Source: Mesocentrotus franciscanus
Lineage: Eukaryota; Echinodermata; Echinoidea; Camarodonta; Strongylocentrotidae
DNA: 64,000 nucleotides
Reading direction: 5' to 3'
NCBI GenBank assembly: GCA_037976565.1
Contig: CP137680.1
Coordinates: forward strand, 19,556,675 to 19,620,674
Shown: positions 34,978 to 48,300 of the stretch, piece after piece
Numbering within the stretch: position 1 is the stretch's first letter
How the letters are laid out: each line of letters starts with the position of its first letter
Notes under the pieces: generated by a model
What the model was told of the DNA's origin: nothing
Database searches by the model: none
What the model saw: only the letters and a program-made list of their open reading frames with translations
Translations under genes and position numbers: made by a program

Positions 34978-35580
34978 ACTGATTACTATTACTATAGTAG
35001 ATCTAGATCTATTCTATTAGTGCAAAAAATTAGTCAAAAACTGATGAGAAAAGTCTTATTTAAGTAATTTTATTCAGAAGCCTCGACCAACTTTCACATT
35101 GAAAATCCTGAATTGCATGTAAAGTGAATGAGTGCAGACAGGAGAACCTTTGTTTTTGCAATGTCAAAATGACACCACCGCCTTTTCTTGTGAAAATTAC
35201 TCTAATCTTACTCAAATTTGATGAGAATTTCAGTACGCTTCTCTTTAGAATATAGCCTTGAGGTGAGATCAAGCATTAGGGAATATGGCAGAAAATTATT
35301 GTCAATACCAAGTGAATTGTTGATGTTACATGATTAGACAATTAGACCAAGAGCTTCCCATCATAATTGTATATTAAAGATCATTTCAAGATAATGTTTA
35401 AAGGGATGAAATGAAACAGCCTTGTTCTGTTGCCGGTAACTTTGATTTGTTTTGGTTGTTTGACTTTGAATCATGTGAAATTGTTACATTTAATGACGAA
35501 CATGACCTCAAGTTCATGTATCATATGACACACCCATTTCAATCATCGGCACAAATCTTAGTGTATGATTGAAGGAGCCA

Positions 35581-35612
35581 GATTTCTTCTTCTTCTTCTT
35601 CTTCTTCCAGTA
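35581..35612. repeat. (TTC)n microsatellite
   Basis: Short TTC run. Confidence 0.85.
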
Positions 35613-35789
35613 TAGTACAGACCGAAGTTGGCGTATTATTGTACCTTGTGCTTGTCAAGTGCCGAGTGTACAGTGCAAGTAAAAGGCTCTACAAGGATTC
35701 TATGTGCAGCTAAAAACAGTCTGAAGCTCAACGGAGCTTAATGTGTTGCACCTTCTGCTTGAAAAGTAGTATCTGGGTAGAACAGAGGA

Positions 35790-35990
35790 GGCGCGATAGC
35801 TCAGTTGGTAGAGCAGTGGTCTCGTAATCCGGTGACCCGGGTTCGAAACCAAGTCGATGCACTAGTGCCCTTTGGTAAGGCATTAATCCTCACTACCAGG
35901 TCCCTCGGAGAGGACCTTAAGCCGTCGTCCGTCTGGTTGCTTACTTACAAGCATTTATGCTTTCTTAGCAGTCAGGTAAAAAAATAACCA
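35790..35990 (+). mobile_element. tRNA-derived SINE, copy 1
   Basis: The 5' head (35790-35860) is tRNA-like: TAGCTCAGTTGGTAGAGC serves as A box, CTCGTAA is in the anticodon-loop position (CGT, threonine-like) and GGTTCGAAACC is the B box. The acceptor stem does not pair, so it is not a working tRNA. The body includes CCTCACTACCAGGTCCCTC. The same head and body occur inverted at 37613-37812. Confidence 0.88.
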
Positions 35991-36086
35991 TCACATCAAC
36001 GTGGTTTGGAATAGCAGATTTACTAGAAAGAGGTGGAAAAGAAGATTTAGATTATGATAAAATATGGATATTTTTTTTCATCACAG

Positions 36087-36404
36087 TATGTAGACATCAT
36101 CTCATCAAAAACACATCTTCAAAGTTGCATCCAACAAGAAGGGATATAAGTTCTCTCACAAGGAAACCCAGCCAACTCTTCCAACGTGTTCAGTCCAGTA
36201 AAATATCCAATGCCAGAACTTTGAGCTCAAAAAAGGATGGGGACAAAGAAGAGGTCCCACCTGCTCCCAACGGCAATGAAAAGCCATTTGTAGTGAAAAC
36301 CAAGAAGAGCAAGAAGGATGCAGAACCGGTGGTGAAGGCTTCAGCTTCCGCTTCGGGAGAAACAGATCCGCCGTCTGAATCGAAAGAGGGCAAATCTTCT
36401 GCAG
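36087..36404 (+). CDS. SLC30A9: SLC30A9 exon 2 (first seen)
   Basis: Acceptor TTTCATCACAG|TATGTAG, donor GCAG|GTAAAG. It encodes HPTRRDISSLTRKPSQLF and a Lys/Glu/Ser-rich stretch. Entry needs one base from an upstream exon. This is the least conserved part of the protein, so its 5' limit is the least certain of the exons. Confidence 0.85.
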
Positions 36405-39400
36405 GTAAAGCGAATGCTCAAGTCCACTGGATCTTAATGTCTTTCGCCTTATAACCTTTATTAGACATTCTTGGTTAGTACAGTGACCCTTAAAGCAAAA
36501 ACTTAGAAAATGAAATGGCTCATTATGTGGTTATGTATATTGAAGGGGGATGGCCAAGATTGTTTAATGGTCTTTTGAATTTATGCATTATACAGAATAT
36601 GAATGGTTTAATTTGTGACCCACTTAATGACACTAAGTAATAGATTGTCTATGAAGTGGTTCAATTCCTTGTCCCAAATCTTTCATTTCACAATCTTGTT
36701 CAGTCTTGTTCATTTTTACATACTGGTACAGCTTTTTGAAAGCTCCTTAATTTACCTTCACTAAAAACTGCTAGTGTCAGTGGGAAGTAATATTTTAATT
36801 TGGTTTTTCCCCTATCGTTATTCATCATTACTTTGTTCTAAACAGCTGAACGTCTTGCAAACCTGTCCAAGGCTATTGCATCCTACAAGGAGAGAAGAAG
36901 GAAAGTGGATTACTCCAAGAAGTACACAGATAACAACACCATCACAGCAGTCAGAGCTATGAGTGACTACTTACTGAAATCAAGGTCAGCACACACAAGA
37001 CCGTGTTACAGTTTGCTGTAATCCTTAAATCTATTATTTCTAGGGGGGAGGGATGAAATTCTTTTTTAAATGTGCACCTTGGAGGAAAATATCTTGTACC
37101 ATTCAGAGTCTGATGGGGGCTAATTCAGACGTTCTTGAGACAAAGTCACCCTCAGCCTCCATTTAGTTGAGTTCAGTAAGGGTATCTTGCATTAAAGTTG
37201 TAATTGAAAGAAATTCCCCAAAGTCAAACATGGCTTGGGCTTTCGATTAACCATGTGTTTATGACCTAATTTTGTAGTTTGTTAACTTGAATCTTTATCC
37301 AACCGTATCTACCCGTATTGTGCTGGGAGCACGTAGAAGGCATATGTGATTGCAGAATGTTATTTGCTTTCATCTAAATTGATGTTGAACAAAAGTAAGT
37401 TGACCCTCATAGTGCATTTAAATTTGTAGATAATTTTGTAATGTACTTGTATTCAAATTATGCTTGTTTCTGCATTTTATTTACAATTTACAGTGATTTA
37501 GAACAACTTAGGAAGACAGTTAGGAGAAGTCCTTATGACCAGGAATCAAGTGAAAGGAACATGATGGTCTATCTAAGATCTGATGTTGAACAAAAGTAAG
37601 TTAACCCTGATGATTATGATCGTTTAACCTGACTGCTGTCAGCATGTATATGCTTGTGAGTAAACAACAGGGGACCGATGGCTTTAAGTCCTCTCTGAGG
37701 GACTTGGTAGTGAGGATTACCAAGGGCATGAGCGCATTGACTTGGTTTCGAACCCGGGACCTCCCGGTTACGAGACCTCTGCTCTACACCACTTTGTAAG
37801 AAGCGCTTCCTCACAGTTCCTGATAGTGCAATCAAATTTATAAACATGGATCACAATTATCATGGCTCAAGAAAAGTTTTGAAGTATACATGTATGGTGT
37901 AGTTCATCATACAGTGTTCCATTATGTCCAACCACAGAAATCATCAACCGGCTTTCCTGTGTCTCAAAATGTTAGGTACATTGTTTAAAATTTTGGTTGT
38001 CTGAATTACGTATGGAACTGTAGAGGATAAGCTGGTCTTGAAGGTAGCTCTGGAATCGAGTCGGGAAATTTATTGGTTTCTTGGAACATTATATTTTGCA
38101 CTTGGTCATAGTTCAGTTATTTGATCTTTCATTCATTTTTGCTAATTCAGATTATCTTTTTTTTTCACTCCTAAGAAAATGAACTTCAGACTGCTCATAT
38201 CTGGCAACCAAGTCTTCTGCTTGTACTTATTTTAGGCCCCCCACAGTCCATTTTGGTTGTACCAGTAACTCAGGAAACTGCCTGCAGGTCGTAACATGTA
38301 CTGAGATCGAATACACTGTAGGGATATGACGGTACTCATCTAAAGTTCTAAACTCTTGTGACAATTTTACCAATGATTGTATTGATACAATCTTTCTTCT
38401 TTTCTTGATGTTACTAACAGGGCTATTGAGATTTGGGGAAGCATGGATGCACTTGAAATGGAGAAGAAGAAGAGGAGAGAAAGAGAGGCTGTATATAAAG
38501 AGCGTGAGTATATTGAATTACAAGGATTTTACTTGCAACATTGGGATCGCAAAATGGATGATTAACATTTCATAGTATGCCGATTTTCTTTCAGATTTCT
38601 TTACAATCAAAGAAATACATTTGAGGATAGATGACGGTCAGAAACACTGCTTGCGGATAAAAGGAAATATCTGCATTTATTTTTTAAACTGTCACATGTT
38701 TAGCGTTGATTTTAAAAAAAAAAGTCTTTTTCTCTTAAAGGTACTATGTCACATTTGCAGGCCAAAAAAATGAAAAGGTTAAATTCCAACGGCATTTGAA
38801 AGACAATACTAATTTAGAACTTCCCTAAAAAACAAGGGGCTTGAAAATGTCTTTAAGTGGGAAAATAACGACTATTAGTTGTCGAATCGACTTAGGAGCT
38901 ATAGAGCCAGTAAGTAATAGTCTGATTTTTCAGACCATTGTACCGAATGGTCGTACGTTTTATGCTGCGCAAAGATTCAATCAGTTTAATTTTGGCCATT
39001 ACAAGAAGTGGGTTATTGATGTAGACAAATGCTCATGTACCCTTTACAGCTCATTTTATGTATGTTATTACCAAAGATGAAAAAGCCAGTCAGTCACTCA
39101 ATAGTGTCTGACAGTGAAGTCTAGCAAGTAAACAGGTTTCCCTGCATAATTTGAATATTAGGACACTGCTAACATTTAAATTTCATAGATAGGACATACA
39201 TGACATATTCATAATTCCTGCAAAGTTCTACAGAATTTGATGTTGGCTGCAAAAGGGACATAGTATCTTAATGAAAGAACCTTACAGTTTACTTCACCTT
39301 TGATGAAACAGTGAATACATTGTACATGTATATTTAATTTAATTGATTTTCCTTTTTTTTCCAGATTTGTTTCTGCTCAAGAGGGCAATGAGGGAATACG

Positions 39401-42353
39401 ACACTTTCTTTGGTCCAAAAGAGGTTAGTGTGCTGAGAGAAATCAAGTGTTTGTGTGACTGAGGTTTCACTTGCTCTATGTTATCAGTATTTTTATTGTT
39501 CCTGTGCTATTCACTGGAAGGTAACCCTAAAACATTGTAGTGATGTACATATACAAAAATACACATGAAATCAAAATGGCTGCCAATCATATCTGTTTTG
39601 GAGGAATGATTCCTATTTATTGGCCCTTAAGCTATTGTTTTGAACTTTAGATTTCTCTCTCTTTTTCTGAAATATTCTTTGCGAAAAGTATACAAAATAG
39701 ACTGTATTTCTAATTTTGCCTTGAGAGATTCCTAATTTTTGCTGTGAAACGTTGGCAGGTATGCATAACTAGTAGTTTGTTGCTGTTGTACATATATTAT
39801 ACTTATAATCGGTATCGTGTATGTTTTCCTAGTTGTAAAATACCTACTTTTGTAATGTAACATACTCAAATTGGCTGTTGTTTTTATACGTAAAGACAAA
39901 ATTCATATTTCAATTCACATTACCTTTCTCTCTTAGCCGACACCATCAATCTTTGAGGGACCTGGTCAGGTTGTGCTATCTGCAATAGCCATGTAAGTAG
40001 AACTTTAATCAAAACAGTGTAAGATTAGTTGTGCAACTGATAATGCTGGAGAGAAGCATTAAAATGTCTCGGTCACATTGTTGAAGGTTGATGAAAAAAC
40101 TGCATATTTTTTGTACGAAATGTTACTTATTATATTACTTCTACTGTACTACCCCTCTAACATACAAAAAATCCTGAAAAAATTCTCAAACCACAAAGAC
40201 ATTTATGGTTTTCTTTGAAGGCGTCACTGTGCAACACCCTCTAACAGTAAATTCTCCCAACCATTTTTGAATTTTCCCAACCGTTTTTCCGTGAAAATAA
40301 GACATAAGACAGGCTTTTTAAAATCTTTCGACACTTAAATGTCTGGAATGGTATGTAGAGACAATTCATTGCTTTGTGACAATTTACATTCACCAAAAAT
40401 TTAATTAATTGTAAGAATATAGTTGGGAGAATTAAGGAATCGATCAGATCAGTTTTTCCCAATTTTTATCATTCACAATTGTCCGTTTTCACTCAAACTT
40501 TCAGATTATTTTTCATTGTAAAACTAGCATTGAAGTCACTACCTTAGCACCACTTTCTCTCATCTGAACAATGTTACCAAGTCCCTTTAACTTGAAAGCT
40601 GTGTATCTCTTGCACGTTACGAACCTTATAGATATGCAAGTATGTTAATTATGGGCACAGGTAAAACTTGGTTTATTTGCTTTGATACTGTTACAGTTTT
40701 TCATACATTGTGAAGTGCAGGAGTATTTAATTCTATAATCTAAAATCCCCTTGTGACACATGTTTTACTTTATGAATTGCAGCAACACAGGGAACTTTGT
40801 GTTCAAGCTGATGGCATGGCTCTACTCAGGGTCATCCAGCATGTTCTCAGAAGCCATTCACTCATTAGCAGATGTGTGTAATCAGTGCATTCTTGCCTTG
40901 GGTATCCACCAGTCCATCAAGGCACCATCAAGGAATCATCCGTAAGTAGGCCCCAAATATCTCTTGTTACTGTCAAACCTGCTTTAGTGACCACCTGTCT
41001 ACAAAGACCTCATTTTTTGTTTCCCTTGAAATTGGTTTCTCATTGAAACATGTACTAAAGGAACCTATACGTAAAGACCACCTGCCTATAAAGACCACTT
41101 TTCTTGTCTCCCTTGTGTGATCTTTATAGAAATGGCTCTGTTGTCAGTCAGATGGGCATAAAAGGGGGCAAACCGTTATGAAGTCCGTTGACCTCCAGCT
41201 TTGTAATTTTGAGTAGGCATACATTAAAGCTGCAAAATTCTGTTTGGCTGTTTGGTAATTTGAAGCCTCTGGTGTTTGTTTTATATATAGATTTATTTTT
41301 TGAGATCCTCTTCTTTCACATTTTCAAATTTGTTACTGTGTACTCTGTGTTTTGGAAAAAATATACAATTTTGCCAGAAAGTTTGCAAGATACCTTGATG
41401 ACTAAGCCTTTAACATACTGGTTATTATCCTGCATGCCCCACCCACACTCACATATTAAAACTCTATTAATACTTCCATTTCCAGGGGCCTAATGTTCCA
41501 TTTGTAGTAATTTTCATTATTCTATAGAATATTTTTTTAAAAGACGCAGATGCACAGTAATATCACAGGGTTGTCTCATTCATGGGACAAGTGTAATGGG
41601 TTAGCCATCTTTCCACATTCATGGTGCCTTTGCTCTTGTATTGCCTTTTGTGTCAAGTCCTACCCAGTTCCCTCATTCTCTGTCTCTCTGTCTCTCTGTT
41701 TCTCTCTGATTCTCTCTGTCATATTATTGTATGACTTTGTAAACTCCATGCAATTCAGCTCTTGGGCTGCCATTTCAATTCAATTCAATTCTTTTTATGC
41801 TAATTTTTCTCTCCTTCTTTTCCTCAGGTACGGGTTCAGCAACATGCGTCATATCTCATCCCTGATCAGCGGCGTGGGTATCTTCTGTGTGGGAGCTGGT
41901 CTCTCGTTTTATCACGGTATCACAGGGTTACTTCATCCCGAGCCTGTACAATCGCTCTTCTGGTCCTACTGTATACTGGGAGGTGCTCTTCTTACTGAAG
42001 GAGGTAGGTTGTAACCCCCCTCCCAACTCTCTAACTCTCTCTTCTTCCCTCCCCCTCTCTCTACCCCTCTCTCTACCCCTCTCTCTACCCCCTCCTCCAC
42101 CCGTGGTCTATCACAGGTATCACAGTTACTTCAACCTGAGTCTATAGCATCCCTTTTCCCTTATCTGGTCCTACTGTATACTGGGAGGGGCTCTCCTTAC
42201 AGAAGGAGGTAGGTTGTAAGTTGTAACACCCTTCCCCCCCCCCCACTCTCCCCTCTCCTCCTCCTACCCCACCCATGGTCTCTCATTCTATCATGCTATA
42301 ACTTCAGTTTATGCTGGTTTTTGAGACGGACAGACAGAGACAAATACAGAGAA

Positions 42354-42386
<33 letters not shown>

Positions 42387-45300
42387 TGAAGGTCATTTAT
42401 CATGTCAGGTGCTGATGATTGACAGGTTGTCTATTACAGGAAATACCCGAGAGTGAAATTACACAAGCAGGAGTTTGAACAATGCCAAAATTCACATCCA
42501 TGATGCAAATTACAGAAATAAAGAAATCTACATCGAGACAAGAGGAATAATCTCTTGCCTGCCCAACAGTTGTAAACAAGTAGGAATGTAACTTACTAGA
42601 TAAGTGATCATTTTATGATCAAGCCTGTTGTGAAGTTCAGTAACATCAGAGCTGCTCGATTTCAAAAGGTAATTTCATATCTGAATTAACTTTTATTCTA
42701 GGTGAACTTTTTCAATAACTCTTGTGGAAAGAAATAATTTTTAAATCATAATCCGTCTTTATGCTGTCTTATGCTTTGATCTAGTTAACAATCGCTTCAG
42801 CGTATTGCTGCAATGTAGTTTTACACCTCCATGTATCAATAAGATACCGGTATATATGATTTGTAGTGTCTTCTGACAAATATATTGAGGCCTATAAAGC
42901 AACGGCAGTATGTTAAATTGGAAAATTAAGATAATATTTGGGAAAAGCTATTCTTTACAATAGACTTAAATGTATGTAGGACATATCAAAGAGTTCTTTT
43001 AATGGTATTAACATTTTCTGGCAAATTTGATGCAATATTCGTTTTCTTGATTGGCCAAACAAAAAAAATTCAATGAGCACTCAAATGATATCATAAAACA
43101 AACAATCAAACATTTATTTATTGGATATTTTTTTCTAAAAATGTAATATGCGGTTGTATTTTCAATTTAGACCCCTCCCCCATTAAAAAAAAAATCACAA
43201 ATATCTTGATAATTCATGTCATTATTAAAGTATGAACTCTGACACAAACATATTTGTATTATTTCAGCAACTCTGTCCATTGCAATCAATGCTATCAGGA
43301 AAGGCTCTGCTACCAGAAAGATGAGGTTTTGGGATTATGGTGAGTATCATCAAACAGCTTTGAAATGATGTCCTCTCTCCATTGCCCATACATTGACTTG
43401 CGCACTGAGTTGCATTTTCCTATTAAAAAAAAAAATCATTGTATGGTTGTGCAGTTAAGCGGACGATACACATTGTGTGGTTTTAAGCACACGTATACAG
43501 GCAGAGCGTGGTACTACGGCAGTTGCACTTATGTAGGTCTTGTATGGAACAACTTCTTGACACTCGTACCAGTTGAAATGTTGTATTGTCATTGAATTTA
43601 TGTGCCACGTACACAGTAATTTTAGTAGGTAATTTATAATGAGTAGTGTTACACTGTCACACCGCCGTCTTGTGAGACCACTAATTATAGTCAGGATTTA
43701 TATAGCGCTTAAGACGAAATACTGTCTCTAAGCGCTTTACAGATATTATTACCCCTGTCATCAGATTCATTCATGCACAATGTGCACCATCTCCACTCCC
43801 TGGGGAGTATTCCTACCATACGGTCACCGTGAGGGCAGATGGCAATTACTAACACAAAGGCTTTCGTCCTCCTACCAGGTCCCCATTTCTCTCCTGGGTA
43901 TGGAGTGGCAAATGTAGATTAATTCCTTGTCAAGAGACATTAGTAGGAGGGGGATCAATCTTAAAAGGAAGAGATTTGTTATTTACCCATTGCTCTTGTT
44001 CCACTCCATTCTACAGTGTGGAGGGCTAGAGACCCCAGTGTTAACGTGGTATTTATGGAAGACACTGCTGCTGTTATTGGTGTGATCATCGCTGGTAGCT
44101 GTATGGGGCTCACCTCAATAACCGGGAATCCCATGTATGACTCGATGGGAGCGTTAGGAATTGGGACTCTACTAGGTAAGTTGATTCCGTGTCCATTTAT
44201 TTGTAACCCCATAAATGATTCAATATAAAGCTTTGAAATTTGGACTTCTGCTTGGTAAGATAATTGTATATTGGTTATTGTGGTCCTCACTGTCAGTTTT
44301 ATGGGCTGGCCTCTTGGAAAGGTAAGCTGTAATAAGGTGATTCAAAATGGAAGTTGTGTAAAACAATGTTATAACATTCACTTTATAGCATACCTGATAC
44401 CTCAACAAACACTTATTGTTTCTGTATTGAAATTTGTACATGTAAGACACACCTATTCACTATCTTATCCATAATTCATTTTTAAACTTCATGCACAACG
44501 ACGCAGAAAAAGTTGAGACATGTACAATGTGGCACTTGACATATATTTTATTCTGTATATCTGAATTCATTCAGACTTTCACTAAGTACTCTGTTTCTTT
44601 GATCTATACTTTGTTTTAGAGCAGGTTGCTATGCAGGCTACATTAAAAAAAATATATATCCGTAAGGAATAGGCCATTTTCGTAATGTAACCAAATTTAT
44701 ACTGAAGTGCCTCGATTCAAATTATTATTCATTCACCTGTTACGAGTATTTGTATTTCAGTAGTCGGATTGCAAATTGCGTATATTAGGTGTTGTTAGGG
44801 AGGGCAAGCCATAATGTGTGTCCTACCTAGCAACAACTAATGTATGTAATTTGAATTCTGACTATCAAGATACATTAAACAGGTGAATGAAATAATTTGT
44901 ATCGAGGCGCTGCAGGAAGGCATATGCATAAATTTGGTTACATTTACAAAGTGGCCTATTATTTGTAGATTCTCCTGTTGATGATAATCCTCTCACCTTC
45001 TCTTTCAAACAGGAGCCGTGTCTGGTTTCCTCATCTATACAAACACCATGGCCCTGACGGGACGCTCCATCCCAGATGATCAGCTGCTCAGACTCAGCGA
45101 GGTCATGGAAAATGATGTCATGATTAGGTCAGTAGAATTGCCAGTCTTGAACACTTTAAGATATCTTATATTCATGAAGCCCGTACCATTTTAGGGTGAC
45201 GAATAAGGATCAAATTAATTTTTTGTCCACGGGGGCTCTTCCAAAAAAAAAGAGCCCCTATGAGCCTCCTCACGGGGGCTCTTTTAGTACTCAAGGGGGC

Positions 45301-48300
45301 TTTTTTTAAATACAAATTTCCATTGAATTTGTACCCATGATACTCCTCCCTCTTACAAATTTACAAGTAACATAGGGGTTACTGACTTTCATCCCGTGAT
45401 GACAATCTCTCCATTTCTTTCTTCCCGTTCTGCACATTATTTCCTCCTCGTCATTCAGAGCAACCTAGTTATGTTTTCGGGTTGTCCATCCGTACGTCCC
45501 GTTCTCGTGATCGCGTTATCTCAAGAACCGATTGATGGATTTCCGCCAAACTTGGGTCCTGTATGTATCTTGCAGAGCCAATGAAGTGATTAGATTTTGG
45601 GGTCACGAGGTCCAAGTTCAAAGGTCATGGGGCTCATTATGTATGCAAAAAAAGCTTGTGAACTTATTATCAATAGAACCAACGGATGGATTACTATCAA
45701 ACTCAGGACACGTACATGTATGTATCTTGCAGAGCCAATGAACTGATTAGATTTGAGGGTCATGAGGTCAAAGATCAAAGGGTCATACATGTACATGTAT
45801 ATGAAAAATAGTTTGTTATCCCAATATTCTGAGAACCTGTTAATGGATTACAATCAAACTTGAATTTTAAAATTTGCTTCTGTTTTGGTTTGTAAAATCG
45901 CTCTATGGCGGAGGCATCATTTTCGACTGCGCGCAGTCGAAGGTCCATCTAGTTTTAGTCTAATTACCATATCCTTCCACAACATCGTTGGTCTTCCTCT
46001 TCTTCTCAATATTGATTTACTGGTTGAGGTTTATTATTTGCTGGTCTTTAGGAATCCCCAGATTTCAGAGGATTCTCGCTTTTCACAACGAAAAACTTCT
46101 CCATGTTTCGGTCCTTGCGCAATCGCCTCTAGCTCCAGCAGTCAGACAGATACGGGGCGTCAGCGTGCACACCGGTACTACCGGCGTAGTATAGTCACTG
46201 TTGACGGCCGCACTGCACTGCGAGCTACTGTTGTTTGTATCGGTAATACTCATAGAGATATGGAGATGGGAGATATAGCGCCATCTTCCGGTGAATAAGC
46301 AAACATTTGTTTACAATATGGCGACTGCGAGACACCGTCAAATTCGAGCGAGAAATCCTGCACGCTAATCTAAGTTACTTCCATAGTTCCATTTGGTTTG
46401 AAAGTTCAAACTCAATATTTTGTGAAAGTTATAACAGAAAAGATAATCTATATTTTATAATTCCACGGGGGCGATTTTTTATTTTGCAATCGCCCCCGTG
46501 AGCAATCTGACGGAGGCGATTATGTAGCTCATGTGGGCGAATCGCCCATCGCCACCGTGTATTTTTAGCCTTGGTGACAAATATACTGGCGTTTAAGCAG
46601 TTTTTTTACCCCCTACTTTCATGATCAAGTTTGAAACAAGAAGATTTAACTGAACTGCATGTTAACTACATCTATTGTTCCCTTTCTTTCTCTCTCTCTG
46701 TTTCTGTTTCTCAGTCTCTATCTGCTTTTGTCTCTTTGACATGGGATAGCAACAAAAATAAAGGGGTGGGGGGTAGTCCCAAAATCCGATGTAGCACACT
46801 TAAAGGTATCGTTTAACAATGTTAAATCTGAGATGCACGGCCCTACGTGTTATCAATGTCTGTGATATGGTGTAATATTGAAGCCCTAAAAAAAATCGCG
46901 CTTCGAATTGATCAAGAAGTGCATCAAAAAATAAAAATCTTTGAGGGCCAGTTTTACCATACTCCTTTTCCCCAGTAGACTGTAGTGTTATGAAAACCGT
47001 TAGGAAAACGCAAAATTTGGTTTCGATTTCCAATCATAAATATCTTGATAATCAGACAGGCGATCGGCTTGTAAAAGTCATGGGGTTCCTGACTGACCTA
47101 AAGGTTTATAATTATCATTGCAGCATGAACCTGAGACAAAGTTACCGGATCCCTTTAAAGGGCAGTCCAACCCTTGTAATAATTTGACTTGTATGAAAGC
47201 AGAAAAATAACAGAAACAGAATGGCAAAAGTTTGAAATGAAGTTATGAATGTTTGAAATATGAGATCACTAAGGCCATGCGAATTTCAAATTGGTAGTTT
47301 GGTTAGTGGATTGTGACGTAGGACGTGAATAACTCTCCCATTTGCCCTGTACAAAAATATCACCAATTTATGTTTTTCTCGTAAGTTCCTTCTTGGGGCA
47401 TTAATCAAAAGATATTATAGATTGTATATTATTATAGGTCCTCTAAAAAGAATAGAACCTCCTGAGCCAAGAATATTTGACAAATTTAAATTTTTAGTAA
47501 TTTTAAATGTTGGAACAGATGAGAAAGTAGTCCGCGCCACTGCATCACATTGACTTTATCGCTTCAGCCAATTTGAAGTGCCCATACGTATAGTGATTAC
47601 AACTTTCAAAAATTCATAACTTTCTTATATTTAGTCAGATTTAATTGAAACTGTCATCAGTTAGCATCTCTGATTTTTCTGCTTTCATTTAGAGTAGCTG
47701 TCTTTTGGGGTTGGATTTCCCTTTAAGTGATTGAAAAGGGAAGATCACCCATAATTATGTCATTTTCACATTTTTAAAGTCATATTTATTTGGTCAAGAT
47801 AATTGTTCTAATGTGAGTGCTTATAAAAGTAAATGTGAATCAAGGAAGGGGCAATTCACTTGTTGCATAACATAATAGATTTCTACTCATATTTAATAAT
47901 AATAAATAATGATAATACTACTACTAATAATATTATGTCTTCTTTACCTGGGTTAGTGTCATCAGTATTAATACTGGTCTCCCTGAGGACCCTCATAACA
48001 ATAATCATACAGTCATGTATATTCCAACTATATATTTTTTTACGCACAAATCTTTTCACAGAGGTATATACGATGTGAAGGCTACAGACATGGGGGTGAA
48101 TACGATACGTTTCAAAGCAGAGCTGGACATCGATGGTGCTGAACTCACAAGATCGTACCTCGATACTCAGGACCTGGAAGTTCTTCTTAAGGTTAGACCA
48201 AGTTTTAATGATGCATAGTAGTGGGTTCTCATGGAGAATTGTCCCTATTCAGCTTTTTTTGATTTTTTTAAATTTTATTTATTTTGATTTTTTTATTTAT

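Noticed and set aside
35790..35862. A functional tRNA-Thr gene
   Set aside because: A and B boxes are present, but the acceptor stem does not pair and the sequence continues into a SINE body that is repeated at 37613.
41550..42014. A 154-codon frame overlapping SLC30A9 exon 9
   Set aside because: It is the exon 9 frame extended backwards through intronic CT-rich DNA. The true exon begins at 41828, fixed by the acceptor and by conservation.
46318..46368. ATGGCGACTGCGAG... short frame in SLC30A9 intron 12
   Set aside because: Only about 16 codons, inside a repeat, with no splice donor in frame.
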